Assembly (NCBI RefSeq): GCF_011299095.1
Contig: NZ_CP049889.1
Span: forward strand, 2,150,501 to 2,214,500
DNA: 64,000 nt
Direction: 5' to 3'
Source: Jeotgalibaca porci
GTDB lineage: Bacteria; Bacillota; Bacilli; Lactobacillales; Aerococcaceae
Part shown: positions 17,807-25,634 of the stretch, piece after piece
Position numbering within the stretch: the first letter of the stretch is position 1
Layout: every line of letters starts with the position of its first letter
Position numbers and translations under genes: made by a program
The notes under the pieces: model-generated
Seen by the model: the letters and a program-made list of their open reading frames with translations, nothing else
Databases searched by the model: none
Told to the model about the DNA's origin: nothing

Positions 17807-18528
17807 AAGCTGTTTTAGTAACCGGTTCTTCGGGTGATATAGGCTCCAGTATTTGTCAGGCATTGGCTGCTGAAGGTTGGTCTATATATTTACATTATCA
17901 TTCTAATCAGCAACGGATAACTGACATGATGCAAGAATTTCAAGAGAGATACCCAAATCAAGAATTTATTCCGATTAAAGCGGATCTTGTCGAAGAAAAT
18001 GCCGTTGAAATGCTGACAAGCCAACTCTTCTCTCTTAATGCGGTTGTTTTTGCGCATGGGACGACTGAATACGGCTTGTTGGATGCTTTGACCCCTGAGC
18101 GCATGGATTACTTATGGAAAATGCATGTGAAGACGCCGATTCTAATTACACAGGCTACTCAAAGTAAAATCCATAAAAGTAATCAAGGACGGATTGTATT
18201 TATCAGTTCTGTCTATGGCGAAATGGGAAGTTCGAATGAGGTCTTTTATAGCACTGTAAAAGGGGCGCAATTGGCCTTTGTCAAAGCATACAGTAAAGAG
18301 GTGGCCAGTTGGGGCATAACCGTTAACGCGGTCAGTCCTGGTGCTATTAAGACACATATGAATACACATTTCTCCTTAAATGATCTAGAAGAATTAGAGA
18401 GTGATATTCCGGTGGGTAGATTGGGAGAACCTTCTGAAATAAGCTTTTGGGTAAAACAGTTACTGAAGCCGGATAGTGCGTATATGACGGGGCAGACACT
18501 GACCGTCAGCGGAGGTTGGCTAAAATAA
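17803..18528 (+). CDS. ymfI: short-chain dehydrogenase/reductase YmfI
   Basis: A 241-residue classical SDR. The NAD(P) motif is TGSSGDIG (7-14), the catalytic triad is Ser135/136, Tyr149 and Lys153 (YSTVK), and SPGAIKT follows. FabG-like enzymes reduce 3-oxoacyl groups, but this orthologue group is always tied to ymfFH and its substrate is unknown. The ATG overlaps the TGA of ymfH, so the three genes are translationally coupled. Confidence 0.88.
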   Translation: MKAVLVTGSSGDIGSSICQALAAEGWSIYLHYHSNQQRITDMMQEFQERYPNQEFIPIKADLVEENAVEMLTSQLFSLNAVVFAHGTTEYGLLDALTPERMDYLWKMHVKTPILITQATQSKIHKSNQGRIVFISSVYGEMGSSNEVFYSTVKGAQLAFVKAYSKEVASWGITVNAVSPGAIKTHMNTHFSLNDLEELESDIPVGRLGEPSEISFWVKQLLKPDSAYMTGQTLTVSGGWLK

Positions 18529-18560
18529 TCAGATGTTTTTTTCTCTCGAAATAACTGTGA

Positions 18561-18566
18561 TATAAT
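18561..18566 (+). promoter_or_regulatory. extended -10 promoter of rodZ
   Basis: TGATATAAT (18558-18566) is an extended -10 element, 33 bases before the rodZ start. Confidence 0.5.
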
Positions 18567-18598
18567 GACTTCAAAGTGAGAAAAAGGTGGTGTTTAAA

Positions 18599-19468
18599 AT
18601 GGATGAACCTACTCATATCGGAGACCGTTTAAAGAATGCCAGAATAAAACAAGGGCATACTCTGGATGATTTACAGCAATTAACAAAGATTCAAAAACGC
18701 TATTTAATAGCAATTGAAGAGAATCGCTTGGATGATTTACCAGGAGACTTTTTTGTTAATGCTTTTATCCGCCAGTATGCTGACGTTGTAGGCGTTTCTT
18801 TAAAAGGTGAAGAGCAGCGACATATTCAACATACTCCTGCAGAAGGCTATACCCATGAATCAAAAGAGAAAGTGTTACCGACACGATCAGAATTAAAGCG
18901 TTCCTCGCGTGAAACGAAATTTACGTACAGCAACGATTCTAAGAGTACCTTACCAACATTTTTATTGGTTCTGATGTTTTTATTAATTTTGGGAGCTATT
19001 TGGTATTATATTTTTTATATGGGTGATGATACCCCAGATATAAGTGAAGGAAATGCTCCGAATCAGCAAATGATCCAGACGCAAACTGAGAGTTCAGAAA
19101 GTGCCGGAAGTAGCGTGGAAAGTGAAGCACCGCAACCAGAAACAGTTGTGACTGCCTCAACCGAACAAGCAGCAACCCCGACATATTCAGTAGCGGGATT
19201 CGAACTACCTAATACGTTGTCTATTGAAGTTGATACAACTGGAAACTCTTGGGTTCTTGTTACAACTGAAGGGGATGACCCCTTATTCGAAGGAGTCATT
19301 CAGGGGGGATCAACCCAAACGATTCCATTAGAAGAAGGAATGAATAAGGTTTTTGTCCGCATTGGTTTCCTTCCTTCTACAACAGTTAAATTTGGTGAAG
19401 CAACGGTTGAAATGCCCGCAGATTACCAAACAAATCAAACACAAACACTCACGTTCACTATCGAGTAG
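18599..19468 (+). CDS. rodZ: RodZ-like cell-shape protein (Xre HTH, TM, DUF4115)
   Basis: A 289-residue bitopic protein that links MreB-type filaments to the elongation machinery. The N-terminal HTH_25 domain (about 5-70) carries IGDRLKNARIKQGHTLDDLQ and QKRYLIAIEENRLDDLPGDFF. A basic linker, one membrane helix (118-140), a Ser/Glu/Gln-rich extracytoplasmic linker and the C-terminal DUF4115 beta domain (about 200-289) follow. Beginning at ATG 18599 places AAAAAGGTGG ten bases upstream; two in-frame GTG codons before it overlap that site. The position between ymfI and pgsA is conserved in Firmicutes. Confidence 0.9.
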   Translation: MDEPTHIGDRLKNARIKQGHTLDDLQQLTKIQKRYLIAIEENRLDDLPGDFFVNAFIRQYADVVGVSLKGEEQRHIQHTPAEGYTHESKEKVLPTRSELKRSSRETKFTYSNDSKSTLPTFLLVLMFLLILGAIWYYIFYMGDDTPDISEGNAPNQQMIQTQTESSESAGSSVESEAPQPETVVTASTEQAATPTYSVAGFELPNTLSIEVDTTGNSWVLVTTEGDDPLFEGVIQGGSTQTIPLEEGMNKVFVRIGFLPSTTVKFGEATVEMPADYQTNQTQTLTFTIE

Positions 19469-19492
19469 TTTTATATTAAGGAGATTTTTATT

Positions 19493-20077
19493 TTGAATGT
19501 ACCAAATAAATTGACCATCCTACGGATTTTTATGATTCCCTTATTTATCTTTTTGATGGTGGCACCACTAGACTGGGGCACGATATCGCTATTAGGATCA
19601 ACTTTTACGACCGCAGAATTATTAGGAACGCTTACGTTTGCAATTGCTAGCTTTACGGACTGGTTGGACGGCTATATTGCACGAAGAGATAATATTGTAA
19701 CGAATTTTGGTAAGTTTGCTGATCCTTTGGCAGATAAAATGTTAGTTGCAACTGCATTCATCATTTTAGTTGAAAAGGGACTTGCACCGGGCTGGGTTGT
19801 GGCAGTTATTATATGTCGTGAATTAGCAGTTACGGGCTTACGATTACTATTAGTTACAGGCGGCGAAGTGATGGCCGCAGCTTGGCCTGGAAAGATTAAG
19901 ACAGCAACACAAATGTTAGCTGTTATACTTCTGTTCCTCAATAACTTCCCATTCGAAGGCGCAGGTATTCCAGTTGCTTCGTTGATGTTATACCTTTGCT
20001 TAGTATTTACCGTTTATTCAGGTGTGGACTACTTTATCAAGAACAAACAAATATTTGCAGATTCATTCAAAGATTAA
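19493..20077 (+). CDS. pgsA: CDP-diacylglycerol-glycerol-3-phosphate 3-phosphatidyltransferase
   Basis: Makes phosphatidylglycerol phosphate, the committed step to phosphatidylglycerol and cardiolipin. At 194 residues with several membrane spans, it has the full CDP-alcohol phosphotransferase motif: Asp56, Asp59-Gly60, Ala63-Arg64, Gly73, Asp77 and Asp81 in DWLDGYIARR..FGKFADPLADK. It starts at TTG 19493, preceded by GGAG, and opens MNVPNKLTILRIFMIP, the usual PgsA beginning. A strong terminator follows, separating it from cinA. Confidence 0.95.
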   Translation: MNVPNKLTILRIFMIPLFIFLMVAPLDWGTISLLGSTFTTAELLGTLTFAIASFTDWLDGYIARRDNIVTNFGKFADPLADKMLVATAFIILVEKGLAPGWVVAVIICRELAVTGLRLLLVTGGEVMAAAWPGKIKTATQMLAVILLFLNNFPFEGAGIPVASLMLYLCLVFTVYSGVDYFIKNKQIFADSFKD

Positions 20078-20090
20078 GAGCACGAACAAA

Positions 20091-20125
20091 AAGAAAACAA
20101 TTTTAAAATTGTTTTCTTTTTTTAA
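20091..20125 (+). terminator. rho-independent terminator of pgsA
   Basis: AAGAAAACAATTTT/AAAATTGTTTTCTT is a perfect 28-base palindrome (20091-20118), followed by TTTTT. Confidence 0.85.
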
Positions 20126-20154
20126 ATTGAAATCGCGTTTTTTTGCTTATATAT
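20121..20154 (+). repeat. 34-bp duplicated sequence, copy 1 (cinA promoter region)
   Basis: TTTAAATTGAAATC.CGTTTTTTTG and the following CTTATATAT recur at 50606-50639 with one mismatch in 34. This copy begins just after the pgsA terminator and ends shortly before the cinA ribosome-binding site, where the cinA promoter must lie. The T-run followed by CTTATATAT could be a promoter for an alternative sigma factor such as a ComX/SigH-type competence factor. That role is inference. Confidence 0.6.
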
Positions 20155-20172
20155 ATGTAGGAGGTTAGGACT

Positions 20173-21414
20173 ATGATTGCGGAAATTATATCTGTAGGGA
20201 CAGAATTATTATTAGGACAAATCGTAAATACAGATGCTACGTTCATTGCAAAAAGATTAGCGGAAGTAGGCATCAACTCTTACTATCAAACGGTTGTTGG
20301 TGATAATCCTGTCCGCTTGGCAGAAGCGCTTAAAATAGCAGAAGAAAGGAGTCAACTACTCATATTAACGGGCGGCCTGGGACCCACTCAAGATGATGTC
20401 ACTAAAGGAACGGTGGCGGATTATCTGGATGAGGAACTGGTTATGGATGAAGTCGCTCTGAAGTATATTAAGCGCTACTTTGATTTATCAGGACGAGTAA
20501 TGACAGATAACAATCAAAAACAAGCTTTATATTTTAAGAATGGGCGTTCATTTCCCAATCGAAACGGGCATGCTGTTGGGACATTTATTCAAAAAGGTGC
20601 ACATGCCTATCTTTTAGTACCGGGACCTCCAAAAGAACTGACCCTTATGTTTGATACTGAAGTATTGCCATTTTTAGAAACCTTGATAGACGACGATCGT
20701 CAATATATCCTTTCTAAAACATTGCGTTTTTTTGGAATTGGAGAATCTGATTTAGCAACAAAATTAAACACCTTCATAGAGAGCCAAACAAATCCGACTA
20801 TTGCACCCTATGCGGGGGACTATGAGGTAACCTTGCGGGTGACTGCTGCAGGTGTTGATGCGAATGAATGTCAAGTTTTATTGGAACAAACGATATCGGA
20901 AGTATTAGAAATTGTTGGTGATTATTACTATGGAGAAGGAGAAAAAAATAGTTTGGCTAACACGGTCTGTGAGCTGCTTTTAGAAAAGAACATAACAATC
21001 AGTGCCGCAGAAAGTTTAACTGGAGGATTGTTTCAATCGACGCTTATTTCTGTTCCGGGAGCCAGCAACTACTTTCATGGTGGAATTGTTTCGTATAATG
21101 ATGCGATTAAAAAGAATGTCTTGGGAGTTCCAGCACACGTTTTAAAGGAATACGGGGCTGTGAGCCAAGAGTGTGCTATGGCAATGGCGGATGAGGTACG
21201 TCGTCTCTTTCAAACAGATATCGGCATCTCATTCACCGGTGTGGCTGGACCTTTAGAACTAGAAGGTGAGCCACCTGGTACTGTGTGGATTGGGCTGAGT
21301 ATGAGTGATGGAACAGTAACAGCCCAGAAGTATCGTTTTATGCATGGACGGACCGGAAATCGCGAACGAAGTGTCATGCAGGGTCTGGATATAGTAAGGC
21401 GGGCGCTAAAATAA
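20173..21414 (+). CDS. cinA: competence/damage-inducible protein CinA
   Basis: A 413-residue two-domain protein. The N-terminal molybdopterin-binding-like domain opens MIAEIISVGTELLLGQIVNT and contains LTGGLGPTQDD. The C-terminal CinA domain has SAAESLTGGLFQS and GISFTGVAGP and in homologues deamidates nicotinamide mononucleotide (PncC). In streptococci cinA is co-transcribed with recA during competence and CinA brings RecA to the membrane. Here recA follows after 108 bases with its own LexA box. AGGAGG precedes the ATG. Confidence 0.93.
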   Translation: MIAEIISVGTELLLGQIVNTDATFIAKRLAEVGINSYYQTVVGDNPVRLAEALKIAEERSQLLILTGGLGPTQDDVTKGTVADYLDEELVMDEVALKYIKRYFDLSGRVMTDNNQKQALYFKNGRSFPNRNGHAVGTFIQKGAHAYLLVPGPPKELTLMFDTEVLPFLETLIDDDRQYILSKTLRFFGIGESDLATKLNTFIESQTNPTIAPYAGDYEVTLRVTAAGVDANECQVLLEQTISEVLEIVGDYYYGEGEKNSLANTVCELLLEKNITISAAESLTGGLFQSTLISVPGASNYFHGGIVSYNDAIKKNVLGVPAHVLKEYGAVSQECAMAMADEVRRLFQTDIGISFTGVAGPLELEGEPPGTVWIGLSMSDGTVTAQKYRFMHGRTGNRERSVMQGLDIVRRALK

Positions 21415-21420
21415 AAAGAG

Positions 21421-21434
21421 CGAACGTTTGTTCA
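21421..21434. promoter_or_regulatory. LexA (SOS) operator upstream of recA
   Basis: CGAACGTTTGTTCA matches the Gram-positive LexA/DinR box CGAACNNNNGTTCG at all half-site bases but the last. It lies 89 bases before recA and only a few bases after the cinA stop codon. A candidate recA promoter (TTGCTT at 21443, TATAAT at 21464, 15-base spacer) lies just downstream. Damage-induced de-repression of recA is the expected result. Confidence 0.8.
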
Positions 21435-21522
21435 CATTTTTCTTGCTTTTTTATTCTAAGTATTATAATATTAGTATGCTGATAAAGAGATTCGAAATAA
21501 ACCTTTTGGAGGCTATATAATA

Positions 21523-22563
21523 ATGGCAAATAATAACGATCATAGACAAAAAGCTTTAGATGAAGCATTAAAGAAAATAGAACGTACTTACGGTAAAGGC
21601 TCAGTTATGAAAATGGGGGACAAGATTGAAACTGAAATTTCAACAGTCCCAAGTGGTTCGGTATCATTAGATATTGCACTTGGTGTTGGTGGTTATCCGC
21701 GCGGAAGAATTATCGAAATTTATGGACCAGAGTCTTCTGGTAAAACAACAGTTGCTTTACATGCAATTGCTGAAGCTCAGAAAAAAGGTGGCGTCGCTGC
21801 GTTTATTGATGCTGAGCATGCCTTGGATCCTAAATACGCACGTGCAATCGGTGTAAACGTTGATGAGCTTCTATTATCACAGCCAGATACAGGGGAACAA
21901 GGACTTGAAATCGCAGATGCATTGATTTCTTCGGGAGCAATCGATATTTTAGTTATTGACTCGGTAGCAGCATTGGTACCGCGTGCTGAGATCGAAGGCG
22001 AAATGGGAGACTCACACATGGGTCTTCAAGCGCGTTTGATGTCTCAAGCATTGCGTAAATTATCTGGTTCTATCAATAAGACAAAAACGATTGCTATTTT
22101 CATTAACCAAATTCGTGAGAAAATCGGTATTATGTTTGGTAACCCAGAAACAACTCCGGGTGGACGTGCATTGAAGTTCTATTCAACCGTTCGTTTGGAA
22201 GTGCGTCGTGCTGAACAAATTAAATCTGGTACAGATGTGATTGGTAACCGCACGAAAATTAAAATTGTTAAAAATAAAGTAGCACCGCCGTTTAAAGTAG
22301 CAGAAGTCGATATTATGTATGGCGAAGGGATTTCGAGTGTAGGTGAAATCGTAGACATCGCGTCTGAGCATGACATTATTAATAAGAGTGGTTCTTGGTA
22401 TGCATACCAAGATGAAAAAATTGGTCAAGGTCGCGAAAATGCGAAGAAATTCTTGATTGCCAATCCGCAAATGCTTGAAGAAATTGATAACAAGGTCCGT
22501 ACGCTTTACGGAATCGGAAGCGGCGTTCCAGTAGAAGAAACAGTAGAAAAACCAGAAGAGTAA
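21523..22563 (+). CDS. recA: recombinase A
   Basis: A 346-residue strand-exchange ATPase central to recombination, SOS induction and transformation. Walker A is GPESSGKT (68-75). [18 protein letters not shown] is Walker B plus the start of loop L1. Loop L2 includes [20 protein letters not shown]. The C-terminal acidic tail ends VEKPEE. GGAGG precedes the ATG at 21523. Upstream are a LexA box and promoter; downstream is a strong terminator, so recA can be expressed alone or from a cinA-recA transcript. Confidence 0.98.
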   Translation: MANNNDHRQKALDEALKKIERTYGKGSVMKMGDKIETEISTVPSGSVSLDIALGVGGYPRGRIIEIYGPESSGKTTVALHAIAEAQKKGGVAAFIDAEHALDPKYARAIGVNVDELLLSQPDTGEQGLEIADALISSGAIDILVIDSVAALVPRAEIEGEMGDSHMGLQARLMSQALRKLSGSINKTKTIAIFINQIREKIGIMFGNPETTPGGRALKFYSTVRLEVRRAEQIKSGTDVIGNRTKIKIVKNKVAPPFKVAEVDIMYGEGISSVGEIVDIASEHDIINKSGSWYAYQDEKIGQGRENAKKFLIANPQMLEEIDNKVRTLYGIGSGVPVEETVEKPEE

Positions 22564-22592
22564 TTCATTTTGAAATCTTGAACGATAAAATT

Positions 22593-22626
22593 AAGGGCTG
22601 AGACGAAATTTGTCTCAGCCTTTCTT
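22593..22626 (+). terminator. rho-independent terminator of recA
   Basis: GGCTGAGAC (22596-22604) pairs with GTCTCAGCC (22612-22620) around AAATT, followed by TTTCTTCTT. The same stem sequence is reused at 62518-62553. Confidence 0.9.
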
Positions 22627-22666
22627 CTTAATCACTGAATCAAAAGGCTTAGCATAGATAATTTGA

Positions 22667-22695
22667 TTGACAGTAGCGGTTACAAAGTTTAGAAT
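22667..22695 (+). promoter_or_regulatory. sigma-A promoter of rny
   Basis: TTGACA (22667-22672), a 17-base spacer and TAGAAT (22690-22695) make a near-consensus promoter, 89 bases before the rny start. Confidence 0.8.
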
Positions 22696-22783
22696 TGAAT
22701 TATATGTTGCTTGTAAGAAAGCGCATATAAATAATAACTATTTTTAATTTAACGACAAATTGAATAGATACGGAGGTGAAACG

Positions 22784-24346
22784 ATGGAATGGATGTACGT
22801 TGCCTTCGCTGCTATCATAGCCTTGCTTTTAGGTGTCGTTATCGGGTATACATATCGGAAATCGAATCATGAAAAGGAAATCGCTGGCGCTAACAATACA
22901 GCAGAAGCTATTCTGGAAAATGCTGAACGAGAAGCTGAAACCAAGAAAAAAGAAGCTATGTTAGAAGCGAAGGAAGAAGGCCAAGAATATCGTTCCGCTA
23001 TCGAGGCAGAATTGCGCGATAGAAGAAACGAACTGACCAAACAAGAAAATCGACTAATCCAAAAAGAAGAAAATTTGGATAAAAAAGATAATAATTTCTC
23101 CAAACGTGAAAAAAATATCGAGCAAAAAGAAGAAAATCTTGTTAAGCGCACGCAAGCGTTGAAGAATGAAGAAGATCGAATCCAGGAAATTATCGAGTCA
23201 CAACAGAAAGAACTGGAGCGAGTAGCGACACTTTCGAGAGAAGATGCTAAAGCAATCATCATGAAAGAAATGGAAGACCAATTAACTAATGAACGTGCAA
23301 TCATGGTTAGGGAATCTGAACAACAAGCCAAAGATGAAGCAGAAAGAAGAGCGAAGAATATTATTCTTCAAGCGATTCAAAGAAGCTCTGCGGATATGGT
23401 TTCAGAAACAACTGTCTCAGTTGTTATTTTACCTAATGATGACATGAAAGGGCGTATCATTGGACGAGAAGGTCGTAACATCCGAACACTTGAATCGTTA
23501 ACAGGAATTGATTTAATTATCGATGACACACCTGAAGCGGTAGTGTTAAGTGGATTTGATCCAATACGTCGTGAAGTTGCCAAAATGGCATTAGAAAAAC
23601 TGATTCAGGATGGACGTATCCATCCCGCTCGAATCGAAGAAGCTGTTGATAAAGCTCGTAAAGAGATGGATGAAAGAATCCGTGAAATTGGTGAACAAGC
23701 CGCATTTGAGGTTGGAATCCATTCACTGCATCCAGATTTGATTAAGATTCTGGGGCGGATGTACTTTAGAACGAGCTATGGTCAAAATGTCTTGAACCAT
23801 AGTATTGAAGTCGCTAAACTTGCTGGTATTATGGCGAGCGAGCTAGGTGAAGACTCTACACTTGCGAAACGCGCCGGATTGCTTCATGACCTTGGTAAAG
23901 CTCTCGATCATGAGATCGAAGGTTCTCACGTTGAAATTGGAGCTGAAATTGCGCAAAGATACAAAGAAAATGGTGTTGTTATTAATGCTATCGCATCCCA
24001 CCATGGCGATGTCGAAGCAACAAACATCATCTCTGTCCTAGTTGCAGCAGCTGATGCATTGTCAGCAGCGAGACCGGGAGCACGAAGTGAATCTTTGGAA
24101 AATTATATTCGTAGATTGGAACGATTGGAAGGTATTGCGAACGAATTTGAAGGCGTTGATTACAGCTTCGCTATTCAAGCGGGTCGCGAAATCAGAATTA
24201 TGGTGAAGCCTGAATCTGTAGATGATGCTCACGCTATTTTGATGGCACGCGATATTAAATCAAAAGTCGAAGAAGAATTAGACTATCCGGGACACATAAA
24301 AGTTACGGTTATACGCGAAACAAGAGCAATTGAATATGCAAAATAA
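22784..24346 (+). CDS. rny: ribonuclease Y
   Basis: The membrane-bound endoribonuclease that starts bulk mRNA decay in Firmicutes. It has 520 residues: an N-terminal membrane helix (about 3-22), a long charged coiled coil rich in Glu/Lys (about 30-200), a KH RNA-binding domain with [17 protein letters not shown], and an HD metal domain with [17 protein letters not shown] 22784 is preceded by GGAGGTGA; an in-frame TTG eight codons earlier is not favoured. It has its own promoter and terminator. Confidence 0.96.
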   Translation: MEWMYVAFAAIIALLLGVVIGYTYRKSNHEKEIAGANNTAEAILENAEREAETKKKEAMLEAKEEGQEYRSAIEAELRDRRNELTKQENRLIQKEENLDKKDNNFSKREKNIEQKEENLVKRTQALKNEEDRIQEIIESQQKELERVATLSREDAKAIIMKEMEDQLTNERAIMVRESEQQAKDEAERRAKNIILQAIQRSSADMVSETTVSVVILPNDDMKGRIIGREGRNIRTLESLTGIDLIIDDTPEAVVLSGFDPIRREVAKMALEKLIQDGRIHPARIEEAVDKARKEMDERIREIGEQAAFEVGIHSLHPDLIKILGRMYFRTSYGQNVLNHSIEVAKLAGIMASELGEDSTLAKRAGLLHDLGKALDHEIEGSHVEIGAEIAQRYKENGVVINAIASHHGDVEATNIISVLVAAADALSAARPGARSESLENYIRRLERLEGIANEFEGVDYSFAIQAGREIRIMVKPESVDDAHAILMARDIKSKVEEELDYPGHIKVTVIRETRAIEYAK

Positions 24347-24349
24347 TGA

Positions 24350-24375
24350 GGCAGAGCGTAAGCTCTGTCTTTTCT
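24350..24375 (+). terminator. rho-independent terminator of rny
   Basis: GGCAGAGC-GTAA-GCTCTGTC followed by TTTTC, directly after the stop codon. Confidence 0.8.
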
Positions 24376-24453
24376 ATTTGTCCCGTCTATTTCGAACGAT
24401 TTTATGTTAAACTAAATAAATGAATGAGTATAAGAGAAGAGGCCTATATAATT

Positions 24454-25260
24454 ATGAAAGTGTTATTCGTAGGGGATGTAGTTGGTTCAATTGGTAGAAA
24501 AATGTTGATTGAATCCTTGCCCGCACTAAAAGCAAAATACCGTCCACAACTGACGATTGTAAATGGAGAAAATGCAGCAGCTGGCAGAGGGATTACAGAA
24601 AAAATATACAAAGAATTTCTTCAAGCAGGCGTTGACGTGATTACCATGGGAAATCATACTTGGGATAATCGTGATATTTTTGAATTTATTGGAAACGAAA
24701 AAATAAAAATGATTCGTCCCGCGAATTTCCCAGAAGGAACACCCGGACTAGGTTATAAGATAATTCAGATTAACCAAAATAAAATTGCGGTTATAAACGT
24801 TCAAGGCCGCGTATTTTTGAACGCATTGGACGATCCATTCCGCAAAATGGATGCTATTCTAGAAGAAATTGGCGACGAAACGAACTGTATCTTTGTTGAT
24901 TTCCACGCCGAAGCAACAAGTGAAAAACAAGCAATGGGTTGGTATTTAGATGGGCGCGTATCTGCCGTAGTAGGAACGCATACGCATATTCAAACGAATG
25001 ATGCACGAATTCTTCCGCAAGGAACAGCCTATTTAACGGATGCTGGAATGACAGGCGCTTACGATAGTATTTTAGGTGTAGAAAGACATATTATTTTAGA
25101 GAAGTTCTTAACGCAACTTCCTGTTCGACATGAAATCCCTGAAGAAGGCCGAAAACTCCTTAGCGGTTGCTATATTGAAATAGACGATCGTACGGGGAAA
25201 GCAACAAAAATTGAAAATATTCTAATCAATGAGGACCGACCATTTGGGAGTGACTATTAG
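24454..25260 (+). CDS. ymdB: YmdB-type metallophosphoesterase
   Basis: A 268-residue calcineurin-like phosphodiesterase (TIGR00282 family); in Bacillus it acts on 2',3'-cyclic nucleotides and affects biofilm and motility gene expression, partly through RNase Y. Metal-ligand motifs visible: FVGDVVGSIGR, NGENAAAGRG, MGNHTWDNRD, DFHAEATSEK and VGTHTHIQTND. I take ATG 24454 (MKVLFVGDV), the usual family beginning, rather than an upstream ATG (24424) with no ribosome-binding site. Its TAG overlaps the GTG of the next gene by one base. Confidence 0.93.
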   Translation: MKVLFVGDVVGSIGRKMLIESLPALKAKYRPQLTIVNGENAAAGRGITEKIYKEFLQAGVDVITMGNHTWDNRDIFEFIGNEKIKMIRPANFPEGTPGLGYKIIQINQNKIAVINVQGRVFLNALDDPFRKMDAILEEIGDETNCIFVDFHAEATSEKQAMGWYLDGRVSAVVGTHTHIQTNDARILPQGTAYLTDAGMTGAYDSILGVERHIILEKFLTQLPVRHEIPEEGRKLLSGCYIEIDDRTGKATKIENILINEDRPFGSDY

Positions 25261-25625
25261 TGGAAAATCAGCAATACACGATTGAAATGAAAATTGACCA
25301 AGAATTAGAGCAGTTGATAGATTTGCTTACAGAAAAAGATGAAATCATTACATTTAAAACAGCAGAAGAAAATATTACTCACAATAAATGGATTCAAGAG
25401 AAAATTGAAAAGATTAAAGAAAAACAAAAAGATCTCGTGAACTTTGAATATTATGAAAAACCGCAAGCATATAGAGAAACATTAAATGAAGTTGAAGCAT
25501 TAAATAACGAAATTGATAGAAATATTTCGGTTCAAAAGTATAGAACGTCATTGGCTGAAGCAAACGAGATCGTCCAACATCTATTCAAACAAATCCAGAG
25601 TGAGATAGATTCAATAAATAATTGA
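25260..25625 (+). CDS. ricA: RicA/YmcA-like protein, YlbF/YmcA superfamily
   Basis: A 121-residue all-helical, Glu/Lys-rich protein between ymdB and mutS, exactly where ymcA (ricA) lies in Bacillus. RicA forms the RicAFT complex with YlbF and YaaT, which carries iron-sulfur clusters and steers RNase Y cleavage of operon mRNAs. This copy contains no cysteine, so it cannot itself provide cluster ligands. GTG start with GGGAG upstream; the one-base overlap with ymdB implies translational coupling. The assignment rests on superfamily appearance and gene order. Confidence 0.8.
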   Translation: MENQQYTIEMKIDQELEQLIDLLTEKDEIITFKTAEENITHNKWIQEKIEKIKEKQKDLVNFEYYEKPQAYRETLNEVEALNNEIDRNISVQKYRTSLAEANEIVQHLFKQIQSEIDSINN

Positions 25626-25634
25626 GGTGAAAGC

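Noticed and set aside
22867-23331. Ser-rich open frame of 154 codons opposite rny
   Set aside because: It is the mirror of the Glu/Lys-rich coiled coil of RNase Y, a well-known artefact.
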